From: a virus
IMG/VR virus record: IMGVR_UViG_3300027749_000083
Span: 17,742 to 81,741 of that record
DNA length: 64,000 nt
Strand: one strand, 5' to 3'
Position 1 is the first letter of the stretch. Every line of letters starts with the position of its first letter. Below are positions 15,409-23,207 of the stretch, in pieces. The notes below the pieces were generated by a model. That model was not told the origin of the DNA. It did no database searches and was given only the letters and a program-made list of their open reading frames with translations. A program made the translations under genes and the position numbers.

Positions 15409-16257
15409 TTAAACTGGAGTTTGTGGAATTATGGGTTTATAATCAGGAGTTGTTGGAGAAGTGATAGGCGGAACAACTCTTGGATCTAAGAATGAAGGGT
15501 TTAAAGTGTCTAATATTGAAGGTTGATTATCTGGTTGAGGAGCCAATCCGGGTGTTGCCGGAGCTATAGTTTGATAAGATGGATTATTGGCTGGCTGTAA
15601 TGGAGTTAATGACGAGCCAGGAACAGGAGCACTATTGTTATATTGATTATTAACAGAAATAGGATTTGATGTTATATCAGAATTTGTAACAGAAATAACA
15701 CGAAAGTCTTTATATGTAAATGAAGCCGAACATGAAACTATTTCATTTTCAATACCATTATTCAATTCTAACGCTTTTACTGTATATGGATATGCTTCTA
15801 TAAGTTCTACACCATATATAATTTTATCACTTTGATCTAATTGATAAAGCTTGATGGAAGTTTTATATTCATTATCATAATTCAAAAGATATGTATCAAT
15901 ATTAATGATCTTTCCCATCCATAAATCCAATAACTTCTTAACAAAGAAATCATTGGTCATATGGAATGTCATTGTAACATCATCGTTAGTATAACCTGCA
16001 GGCAATTTAATTGGTCGATGCCATATACCATATTCAACTGTTTCTATTGTTCTTCCAGGAATTGAAGATGTTTCACAAAAATAATTAAGATCATCCAACT
16101 GAACATTATCAACTTGGAATAAAGTGCCGACAGCACTGAAATCCACATAAAATCTATTACTCCTGGACAGACCTTGTCTAGCTTGAATTCTAGAAAGTAG
16201 AGTTTTTGGATCTGATTTAGAAGTGTTCTTTGGAGGAATAGGATTTGTAATAGCCAT
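15409..16257 (-). CDS. gp54: Tail tube initiator / tube-like baseplate protein (gp54-like)
   Basis: About 282 residues starting at ATG 16257; a longer reading from 16299 overlaps the upstream gene and begins with an unlikely cysteine-rich stretch. The middle shows the tail-tube fold: NRFYVDFSAVG, ETSSIPGRTIETVEYG, RPIKLPAGYTNDDVTMTFHMTNDFF, then YDNEYKTSIKLYQLD. The C-terminal 70 residues are proline/asparagine-rich. Neighbouring gp26 and tape measure favour gp54, the initiator of tube polymerisation, over gp19, but the folds are related. Confidence 0.68.
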   Translation of the reverse strand: MAITNPIPPKNTSKSDPKTLLSRIQARQGLSRSNRFYVDFSAVGTLFQVDNVQLDDLNYFCETSSIPGRTIETVEYGIWHRPIKLPAGYTNDDVTMTFHMTNDFFVKKLLDLWMGKIINIDTYLLNYDNEYKTSIKLYQLDQSDKIIYGVELIEAYPYTVKALELNNGIENEIVSCSASFTYKDFRVISVTNSDITSNPISVNNQYNNSAPVPGSSLTPLQPANNPSYQTIAPATPGLAPQPDNQPSILDTLNPSFLDPRVVPPITSPTTPDYKPIIPQTPV

Positions 16258-16264
16258 ATAAAAT

Positions 16265-16834
16265 TTATTTGAAGTTTTCGCAAGGCATGAACAAAGCAAT
16301 TTCCCATTCTGTTGCAGGAATTTCTACGGCAAATCCTTTCATGTGTTTTAGCAAATACATATGAAAACAAGGTTCAAATGCTTTCAATCTTGATGCAGAT
16401 TTAAGCATAGAATATGATAAACGAATTTGTGTATTTGCATCATATCTTTTATTGGTAAAAGACATAAGTCTATCAAAGAAAACCGCCCGAGCTTGTGGAG
16501 GAAGATAATGAAGATTGAGTCCATAGAATCCCTGTTCTCCATTAGCTCCTTTTGCAGGACCAACCATTAAAATTAAGGGAAATGCATCATACAATGGAAG
16601 AGTTAATTTATGTTTAGGATCATATCGAAAAGCATACATTTTTCCTATTTTAGCTCTATTACCAGACTTTAATGAAGTATCCGTAATAATTGTGCGTTCG
16701 GCAATAGTCTGTCGCATTCCTGATAACTTTGATAAAAACCATTTATGTGATGCTATCGTGTTAGGAATGATTCCGGCCGATTTAGCTTCAGCATGTAGTT
16801 TTTGAAAAAGAGAATTTGAATTAGAGATCACCAT
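16265..16834 (-). CDS. Conserved T4-like phage protein, probably virion-associated
   Basis: 189 residues. The block MYAFRYDPKHKLTLPLYDAF, PLILMVG, then GFYGLNLHYLPPQARAVFFDRL resembles a conserved myovirus protein I have seen without firm function. It lies between the ADP-ribosyltransferase-like gene and the gp54-like gene in the late minus operon. T4's gp2 (DNA end protector) and gp3 are usually near gp4, so one of these is possible, but I cannot show homology. Confidence 0.55.
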   Translation of the reverse strand: MVISNSNSLFQKLHAEAKSAGIIPNTIASHKWFLSKLSGMRQTIAERTIITDTSLKSGNRAKIGKMYAFRYDPKHKLTLPLYDAFPLILMVGPAKGANGEQGFYGLNLHYLPPQARAVFFDRLMSFTNKRYDANTQIRLSYSMLKSASRLKAFEPCFHMYLLKHMKGFAVEIPATEWEIALFMPCENFK

Positions 16835-16840
16835 ATTAAA

Positions 16841-16848
16841 TATTTATT
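16841..16848 (-). promoter_or_regulatory. Late-promoter-like AATAAATA
   Basis: One-base variant of TATAAATA on the minus strand, 6 bases before the ATG at 16834. The spacing equals that of the exact late boxes. Confidence 0.5.
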
Positions 16849-17434
16849 AACTGGGATCATATCCAAATTCATGAATTGAATTACCATCTGTAAATAATTG
16901 ATTGGCTAACACAGTCTTAGTGAGAATTCTATAATTGCCCCGCAATTCTCCTAATCCATGATTAACTGCATATTGTCTATTTAAAGTAACCCAATCTCCA
17001 GGAGAAATAACAAGTTTGGCTGTGTTTGGTTTATCTTTAACTTCCTCTATCTCCTTTGTAACCCAATCATAAAAAAGCTTCTTATCCCCTTTGTAAGATC
17101 TAGGAATTAACTTTCTGCTCATGAAGTTATATTTCATTGTTTTCAATTTAGACAACTTCTCAGAATTACTTAAAATCTTAGGAACTGCTCGATAAATCGT
17201 AACCTTTGCATTGGGCTTATTTCTATAAGCCTTTATAAGGCTTATAGAAATCCTATCATTCAAATCTCCACCCATATCACCGTATAGTCTTGCGGCATCT
17301 AAACTATAGATATCATCGGGATATATCATATCTAGTTTGTGAAGAGGCGCCTTATCTGGAGTATTCATGGGGGCTGAATGGTTTCCTCGATAATCAGAAT
17401 TTTCCAATAAGATGTAAGTTTTAAAAGATATCAT
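16847..17434 (-). CDS. Putative ADP-ribosyltransferase-fold protein
   Basis: 195 residues. Three segments fit an arginine-type ADP-ribosyltransferase order: KVTIYRAVPK (NAD-binding arginine on the first strand), ISPGDWVTLNRQYAVNHG (second strand, S/T-x-S-like) and LFTDGNSIHEFGYDP (third motif with the key glutamate). Similar sequences occur as stand-alone phage proteins and as domains of MuF-type toxins. T4 uses three ARTs (Alt, ModA, ModB) to modify host RNA polymerase, and late expression would suit a packaged enzyme like Alt. No activity is shown. Confidence 0.52.
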   Translation of the reverse strand: MISFKTYILLENSDYRGNHSAPMNTPDKAPLHKLDMIYPDDIYSLDAARLYGDMGGDLNDRISISLIKAYRNKPNAKVTIYRAVPKILSNSEKLSKLKTMKYNFMSRKLIPRSYKGDKKLFYDWVTKEIEEVKDKPNTAKLVISPGDWVTLNRQYAVNHGLGELRGNYRILTKTVLANQLFTDGNSIHEFGYDPS

Positions 17435-17442
17435 ATAGATAT

Positions 17443-17450
17443 TATTTATA
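17443..17450 (-). promoter_or_regulatory. T4-type late promoter TATAAATA
   Basis: Exact match on the minus strand, 8 bases before the ATG at 17434 and inside the last codons of the gp4 gene. It suggests the ART-like gene has its own late start. Confidence 0.75.
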
Positions 17451-17925
17451 TCTTCCTTTTTGGTTTAGGAGCTCGTTCAATAATAAGCTTGATTCCTAAA
17501 TCTGCCAAAGAATCTTCAGTCCAAACCTCAAATTCCCAACCTCTTTGATGTGCATATGCTTCTGCTGCGTGCCATTTTGACTGGTTTTTTGTATAAGTAA
17601 GAACTTCCAAAAGAAACTTTCGAGTTTGCCGTGCAGGTTTTTTAGGTAAAATAGTTTGAGCTTTTGGCTTGATTTCAATTAGAAAAGTTTTACCATTAGA
17701 GAAGGTAATTTTGAGATCAACGAAATACCGATGGTGTTTATTATCAGTTCTACAAACATATGGAACTACAGTTTCTTCTGAAGACCATGAAATTATACTA
17801 GGATTTTCATCACACCATTTAAATACTTGTCGTTCCCATAATGATCTATATTGTATATTATCATATTGTCCTTCATACTTAGAAATGTTTTTTGGACGAA
17901 ATTTTCCAGAATAGTACTTTGACAT
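17446..17925 (-). CDS. gp4: Head completion protein (gp4-like nuclease fold)
   Basis: 159 residues, close to T4 gp4 (150). The matching blocks are YSGKFRPKNISKYEG, YRSLWERQVFKWCD, WSSEETVVPYV, HHRYFVDLKITF, LIEIKPKAQT and a KWHAAEAYAHQRGWEF stretch. D70, E84 and K86 form a D...ExK pattern of a restriction-endonuclease-like fold. In T4, gp4 acts after packaging to let tails join full heads. It is the first gene of the minus late operon, read from the shared divergent promoter. Confidence 0.88.
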   Translation of the reverse strand: MSKYYSGKFRPKNISKYEGQYDNIQYRSLWERQVFKWCDENPSIISWSSEETVVPYVCRTDNKHHRYFVDLKITFSNGKTFLIEIKPKAQTILPKKPARQTRKFLLEVLTYTKNQSKWHAAEAYAHQRGWEFEVWTEDSLADLGIKLIIERAPKPKRKI

Positions 17926-17926
17926 A

Positions 17927-17942
17927 TATAAATATATTTATC
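17927..17942. promoter_or_regulatory. Divergent, abutting late promoters (TATAAATA / GATAAATA)
   Basis: Plus-strand TATAAATA (17927-17934) directly abuts minus-strand GATAAATA (17935-17942). The central 14 bases ATAAATATATTTAT are a perfect palindrome. The gp48 ATG lies 8 bases beyond the plus box; the gp4 ATG lies 9 bases beyond the minus box. One 16-base element appears to serve both operons. Confidence 0.7.
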
Positions 17943-18947
17943 ATGGCAAATAACTCACAGTCTTCAGCTCCATTAATATTTCCATTGGATATTATGGTTG
18001 CATCTACGACTTATAGGCCAATGGTTGTATTTACTCAGAATAATAAGAATGTGGCATCATCGAATATTAGATTGCGAGCACAAGCTCCAATGATAGCACT
18101 ACCAATTCCTACTGGAATTTCTACGGCCGATAGTTCAACTTATACGGCAAAAGAACTTGGAGTTATTGGGAATGCAGTTGCTGGATCTTTACAAGGTGGT
18201 GCAAATATGGATGCTATCAAAGGAGTATTTGATAACGCCAAGCAACAATTAGGTGGATCTAAGGAAGAAATAGCTTCACTTGTTCTAAAAGGATTGAAAT
18301 CAGTTTCTCCTAATATATCTTCAGCGGCATCTATTGGGGCAGGTACTATTTTCAATCCTTATGTAAATACAGAATTTTCTGGAGTTGGTACAAGGACATT
18401 TACTTTTAAATTTAATTTAATACCTAGTAGTGCTCCTGAAGCTGATCTTATTAGACGTATTGTATATGCTTTCCGATCAGGGGTTTATCCAGTTTCAAAT
18501 GGATTTCAATTATTATATCCGCCATCCTGGACTATTCGGTTTGTTGCTTTTAGCGGAGGAAATGAAATAAAAGAACTCGATCATATTCCAAAGATATTTG
18601 ATTGTTATCTGGAAAGTGTTGATTCTACTTTCAACTCTTCTAATAATATGTGGAGAAATGATTCTGCTCCGTTTGCAACTGAATTAACTGTATCATTTAA
18701 AGAAACAAGAGCACTTACATATGAAGATATTCTAAGTCTGAATAGTGATAAACCAAAGAGAACTGGCATCAATGTATTTACTCCAGATGTTGCTCCAGAT
18801 GTTGCTGCGCCGAATTCATCATCATCTGATTTAATAAGTCCGCTTCCTCCTATTAATAATGATGGAGTCGGTAAAGCTGGTCCTCTAGGAACTCTTCCTC
18901 AATATCTTGGGGGTAATGCATCCGGTACAAGGGTAGGAGGCCTTTAA
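17943..18947 (+). CDS. gp48: Baseplate tail-tube cap/junction protein (gp48-like)
   Basis: 334 residues from the ATG at 17943, chosen because the late box is 8 bases upstream; the frame itself is open from 17892. After a linker-like N-terminus, the tube-like domain appears: GVGTRTFTFKFNLIPSSAPEADLI, FRSGVYPVS, PPSWTIRFVAF, KIFDCYLESVDSTFN and ATELTVSFKETRALTYEDI. The last segment matches the gp48 ending (T4: FTLEITMREIITLNRAS). gp48 joins the baseplate hub to the first tube ring. Confidence 0.78.
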   Translation: MANNSQSSAPLIFPLDIMVASTTYRPMVVFTQNNKNVASSNIRLRAQAPMIALPIPTGISTADSSTYTAKELGVIGNAVAGSLQGGANMDAIKGVFDNAKQQLGGSKEEIASLVLKGLKSVSPNISSAASIGAGTIFNPYVNTEFSGVGTRTFTFKFNLIPSSAPEADLIRRIVYAFRSGVYPVSNGFQLLYPPSWTIRFVAFSGGNEIKELDHIPKIFDCYLESVDSTFNSSNNMWRNDSAPFATELTVSFKETRALTYEDILSLNSDKPKRTGINVFTPDVAPDVAAPNSSSSDLISPLPPINNDGVGKAGPLGTLPQYLGGNASGTRVGGL

Positions 18948-18958
18948 TTTAATCTATC

Positions 18959-19951
18959 ATGCCAACCCCATTCTTTTCCAAATACTCTACAATACCATAT
19001 GATCTTTATGGTGATGGTTCTGTTACAAATCTCACTAATATTACACAAGAGGTTTCAGTGACTGCATCAAAACTTCCCGATGATGCATCGGTTTATACCT
19101 ACTATACTATTCGTGATGGAGATAGACCAGATACAGTATCATATGATCTATATGGAACTTCCGACTATTATTGGACTTTCTTTATTCTAAATTCGTTTCT
19201 CAAAGACGGTCTCAATGAGGCATGGCCAATGTCTTATTATGATTTAAATAGTATGATAGAAGCTGAATATTCTCCATATTCAGTTATTACATTTACTCCA
19301 GAATCTTTAATTGATATTAAAAATAAAGATGATCTCATGGATTTTAGTTTAACTCCCTTGAATTCAAAGTATCTTCCATATTTGCGTTTAAATAATGATG
19401 TAGGAAGTAGTGCTAAAATTCTAAAATTTGATTCGGCTAGGCAACAATTGATTATCTATGATATATCTTCTAATTCTAGAGATTCTTTTATATCATCTCC
19501 ACATTATTCACTTTCTTGGCATGAGCCTAATGTAGTCAATTCTCCTCTAAAACTTGAATGGTTATCTATCATGAAATCCATGTATGTGGCTAACGGATTA
19601 AAAGAGTCTGCCTGGAAAACTATTATAGAAACTGGGGCTGATATAAATGATGTTATATTTCATTCAGTGTATATTCCGCTTAGTGTTACATCAGAAATAA
19701 ATAATAAAACTGTCATATCATATCCATACAATTGGTCTTTATACTATAATGCAGCTCATACATATTATGATACATTTGGGAATATTAGAAATGTATATGA
19801 CTTAATTAAGTTAGGAACAAACGAACCAATATATAAAAGTTTTCAAGATATTGAGACTATAACAAATGATGCCAAAACTCAAATTAAAATCATCCGAGCC
19901 GATAGAATTGCTGATTTTGCATCTGCATACTTCTCAGTTTTGAATAGTTAA
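18959..19951 (+). CDS. gp53: Baseplate wedge protein (gp53-like)
   Basis: 330 residues against 196 in T4 gp53, so it has an extra C-terminal part. The N-terminal third matches gp53: YYTIRDGDRPDTVSYDLYG then TSDYYWTFFILN (T4: YYIKGSPRPEELANAIYG, NPQLYWVLLMCN), a LysM-like element, then AWPMSYYDLNSMIEAEYS. gp53 joins neighbouring wedges into a baseplate ring. It lies between gp48 and the gp27 hub gene. Confidence 0.8.
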   Translation: MPTPFFSKYSTIPYDLYGDGSVTNLTNITQEVSVTASKLPDDASVYTYYTIRDGDRPDTVSYDLYGTSDYYWTFFILNSFLKDGLNEAWPMSYYDLNSMIEAEYSPYSVITFTPESLIDIKNKDDLMDFSLTPLNSKYLPYLRLNNDVGSSAKILKFDSARQQLIIYDISSNSRDSFISSPHYSLSWHEPNVVNSPLKLEWLSIMKSMYVANGLKESAWKTIIETGADINDVIFHSVYIPLSVTSEINNKTVISYPYNWSLYYNAAHTYYDTFGNIRNVYDLIKLGTNEPIYKSFQDIETITNDAKTQIKIIRADRIADFASAYFSVLNS

Positions 19952-19952
19952 T

Positions 19953-21359
19953 ATGACTAATATCATTACAAGGAATACACCAAAGGGTATTGAGAATGGA
20001 ATTGCTAATATTCCATCCGCCTTCAATCTTATTAAGTTTGATATAACAAACTCAAAGAATGAAGTTAGAGATATTCGTCGAATTGTAGAATCTTTCACTA
20101 TAACTGAAGAGTTGTTTTCCCCAGTAATAACATTATCGGCAACTATAAAAGATACGATTAATTTCTTTGAAGATTTTGGTATTAATGGACAAGAAATAAT
20201 CAATATTGAAATTGAAAAGATTAGTAATAATCCAGAAATCAATTCAGCAACTCCCGTAAAAAATATTAAGTTGAAATTAACAGTTCTTGAATATCCTAAT
20301 TATGAAAAGTTAGCATCATCTCCTAATATTCAAAAATATTCTCTTATTGCTATATCGGATTTTGCTTATCTATCAGCTCTTACAAAAATATCTCGGTCTA
20401 TAAAAAACAATGTTCTCACAAACATCTATAATATCTTTAAAGATGATCTTAATGTAAAATTACTTGTACCAAAAAAACTTCCAATAACTATGTTTGATGG
20501 GATTATCACCATTCAAAGTCCTCTTAGAGCTGCTGAATGGTTAAGATCCAAGCTATTTGATTCTGTTGGTTCACCTTTTTTCTTATATAATAGAATTTCA
20601 GAAAATATACCAAGATTATCTTCATGGACGGAATTAGTTAATTCTAGCTCATATAGAAAATACACATATAAACAAAAGTTGGATAATACAGGAGATTCTC
20701 CTGAAGCTTATAAGGATGGGATTCTCCGAATTATTGAAATGCAATCCAACATGAAATTAAATAAGTTGGAGTTAGCTAAGGCTGGTGCATTTGCAAGTGT
20801 AGTCAATGTTACAGATCTTGGTACTAAAACTTGGACTCAACAAATTTTTAATGCTGATAAAAATCGATCAGTTATTATACCAAATACTCTTGCCACAACC
20901 AATGTTATACAAGATCCGTTTAAAACTATATTTAATAAGGGATCTATTACATTATATGCTCATGATAAAAATTTTAAGCCTATTGCATTATCTGACATGC
21001 CTAATGCAAGCATGACTAATTTGGAAGTTAATACAGTTCCAAATCCAGTTTCTCAATTGAATTCAACTTCTGGACCTTTACTCGCTAATATAGCTAATGC
21101 GAAAGCATTTTCTGCAAGAATGAGTTCAGTTACACATGAAGTTACTGTATATGGAGATTTATATTTAAATCCTGGAAGAAAGATCAATTTAGAAATATAT
21201 AAAGCTATTAATGTTGAAATATATGATAAAAGTACCCGAAATAGTATAGATCAATTAGATGAAAGAATATCAGGTCCATATATAATATCCAATGTAACTC
21301 ATTCATTTTCTGATGGATATTATACAAGTAAACTAAGAGTTGTAAGTGATAAGCTATGA
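19953..21359 (+). CDS. gp27: Baseplate hub protein (gp27-like)
   Basis: 468 residues (T4 gp27: 391). The start ITRNTPKGIENGIANIPSAFNLIKFDITNSKNEV and then SFTITEELFSPVITLSATI fits the hub fold, in which two tube-like barrels form the ring holding the gp5 spike. The gene ends with an ATGA overlap with gp5, its direct partner, which supports the call. The middle is divergent from T4. The C-terminus SNVTHSFSDGYYTSKLRVVS is typical of hub proteins of contractile systems. Confidence 0.78.
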   Translation: MTNIITRNTPKGIENGIANIPSAFNLIKFDITNSKNEVRDIRRIVESFTITEELFSPVITLSATIKDTINFFEDFGINGQEIINIEIEKISNNPEINSATPVKNIKLKLTVLEYPNYEKLASSPNIQKYSLIAISDFAYLSALTKISRSIKNNVLTNIYNIFKDDLNVKLLVPKKLPITMFDGIITIQSPLRAAEWLRSKLFDSVGSPFFLYNRISENIPRLSSWTELVNSSSYRKYTYKQKLDNTGDSPEAYKDGILRIIEMQSNMKLNKLELAKAGAFASVVNVTDLGTKTWTQQIFNADKNRSVIIPNTLATTNVIQDPFKTIFNKGSITLYAHDKNFKPIALSDMPNASMTNLEVNTVPNPVSQLNSTSGPLLANIANAKAFSARMSSVTHEVTVYGDLYLNPGRKINLEIYKAINVEIYDKSTRNSIDQLDERISGPYIISNVTHSFSDGYYTSKLRVVSDKL

Positions 21360-22375
21360 AAATTTCTCATTGGTTTACAGGTGTTGTCGAAAGTACTAAT
21401 GATCCTCTTCAGCTAGGACGTGCTCAGGTGAGGTGTATGGGATATCATACACCAGATTTAACTTTACTTCCCAGTCAAGATTTGCCATGGGCAACTGTAA
21501 TACTTCCAACAACTTCTGCGAGTATTTGTGGTATTGGCTTGAATCATTCCATGAGTGCAGGAACATGGGTTTTTGGATTCTTTAGAGATGCTGAATTGCA
21601 AGATCCCGTTATTATAGGAACAATTCCCGGAGCATCTTCATCAACTGGATTTAGTGGTAGACCATCGGCTATTGGATTTCAAGATCCCATGGGAACCTAT
21701 CCTTTAAGATCGGGACCAGATGCTCCAGCAGGATCTCTTGCATATACTAATGGAAATAATCCTGGATTTGCTAATGCTCAACAATCGGCATTATCGAGTT
21801 CTGGTATATATAGTCCTACGGGTAAAAATACAACCGCAACTTCTACAACCGGAACTTCTAACGATCCAGTTCCAGTTGCGACTGGTCCTGCTTCTGCAAT
21901 AGCAAATGTGGGTTTAACACAAATAGGAGTTGTGGAACCTAATCATGATAATAGAGGACCTGGAATTGAAAAATACTGGACTGCAACAAGTTCAGATACT
22001 TCTGGTTATGGGCAAGCATGGTGTGCTGCCTTTGTTTGTTGGTGTGTTCAACAAAGTGGAATTATTGATGAAAAACATAGACCAAAGACAGCATCTGCTT
22101 TTGGATTAGAAACAGATTGGGCTGCATCAAATCCAGCTTTAGTACAGATTATTAAAAATCCTAGAGAAGCTCAGCCAGGAGATATTGTTATATTTTCATT
22201 TTCTCATGCAGCTATTGTAGTAAAACAAACAGAAAAAGGTTTCCAATTAATTCAAGGGAATTCAATATCAAATGGAGTTGAAGGTGTTATTCTTAAAGAT
22301 ACAGCAATGAGTAGTGTTAGAAGTCTTCTTCGTATTAAATCTCCCACGAGTTCTTCATCTTCAATGTTAGTATAG
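21356..22375 (+). CDS. gp5: Central spike OB-fold protein fused to a CHAP peptidase (gp5-like)
   Basis: Residues 1-95 are the gp5 OB fold (WFTGVVESTNDPLQLGRAQV, LPWATVILPT, GTWVFGFFRDAE, DPVIIGTIPG). A low-complexity linker (about 120-180) leads to a CHAP-like domain (about 185-335). Its probable triad is C223 in QAWCAAFVCWC, H284 in FSFSHAAIVV and N302 in IQGNS. T4 gp5 instead has a lysozyme domain that cuts glycan strands. CHAP enzymes are amidases or endopeptidases, so here the tail tip would cut peptides of peptidoglycan. The T4 beta-helix is absent and is encoded by the next gene. Confidence 0.85.
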   Translation: MKISHWFTGVVESTNDPLQLGRAQVRCMGYHTPDLTLLPSQDLPWATVILPTTSASICGIGLNHSMSAGTWVFGFFRDAELQDPVIIGTIPGASSSTGFSGRPSAIGFQDPMGTYPLRSGPDAPAGSLAYTNGNNPGFANAQQSALSSSGIYSPTGKNTTATSTTGTSNDPVPVATGPASAIANVGLTQIGVVEPNHDNRGPGIEKYWTATSSDTSGYGQAWCAAFVCWCVQQSGIIDEKHRPKTASAFGLETDWAASNPALVQIIKNPREAQPGDIVIFSFSHAAIVVKQTEKGFQLIQGNSISNGVEGVILKDTAMSSVRSLLRIKSPTSSSSSMLV

Positions 22376-22376
22376 T

Positions 22377-23207
22377 ATGGCAACAAATGAATTTCAGTTT
22401 ACGAATCTATGGAATCCTCCTGTACCCACAGAGGATTCTCAATATACTTTTAATTCTGTAACTCAAACTAAGGGTGGTCATGTTTTTGAAGTTGATGACA
22501 CACCTGGACATGAACGAATTGCAGAACATCATAAATCGGGTACATCAAAAACAATTATAGCCGATGGTACTTCTATCATTGATATCCAAGGTGATTCTTG
22601 GATAATGGTTATCAGAGATGGTCATATTCATATTAAAGGAAATGCGCATGTCACAATGGAACAGAGTGTTAAACTTCATTGTAAGAAGTTAGAGATTGAA
22701 ACTGAGGAAATGCATACAACAGTTCATGGAGATTATAGTCTTCATGTTGATGGTAATTATATTCTTGAGGTTGTAGGAGATGCATCTGAAAAGATTAAAG
22801 GTAAACAGATCACGGAAAGTAAAGATTTTACTCATACGGTTCATGGTAAAGTTTCTGAAACGGTATCTTCTGGATATACATCTATTATCAAAGGAGATTA
22901 TAATATGACCTCGACTGGATCGGCTCATATTACTGGAGGGCCTTCTGGAACATCACTTAATTCGTCTGGTAAGGTTTCTATTGGAGGATCATTAATTGGA
23001 ATAGATTCATTATCAACTTGTAATATAACTGCTGTTGGAACTATCACTGCATTAACTCCAGTATTTTTCGCAAAAACTCCTTCAATACTTGCTCCTAATG
23101 CATTTGTAGAATGTCTTGATACTATGAGTACTCTAACCGGACCAGTAACATTATCATCTCATATTCATCTAACATCTGAAATTCCATCAGCTCCTCCGAT
23201 TATATGA
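22377..23207 (+). CDS. Spike beta-helix protein (equivalent of the gp5 C-terminal domain)
   Basis: 276 residues. Residues about 60-190 hold glycine-spaced repeats with the VxGxxxxx octad of the T4 gp5 needle (for example TVHGDYSLHVDGNYILEVVG, then KIKGK and TVHGK). These form an intertwined triple beta-helix. The histidine-rich N-terminus (HERIAEHHKSG) is probably the connector to the hub. It follows gp5 with one base between them and overlaps the next gene as ATGA. The single T4 gene is thus split in two here. Confidence 0.75.
   Translation: MATNEFQFTNLWNPPVPTEDSQYTFNSVTQTKGGHVFEVDDTPGHERIAEHHKSGTSKTIIADGTSIIDIQGDSWIMVIRDGHIHIKGNAHVTMEQSVKLHCKKLEIETEEMHTTVHGDYSLHVDGNYILEVVGDASEKIKGKQITESKDFTHTVHGKVSETVSSGYTSIIKGDYNMTSTGSAHITGGPSGTSLNSSGKVSIGGSLIGIDSLSTCNITAVGTITALTPVFFAKTPSILAPNAFVECLDTMSTLTGPVTLSSHIHLTSEIPSAPPII

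Noticed and set aside
17892-17942. Longer N-terminus for gp48
   Set aside because: This would place the start upstream of the late promoter and inside the divergent gp4 gene.
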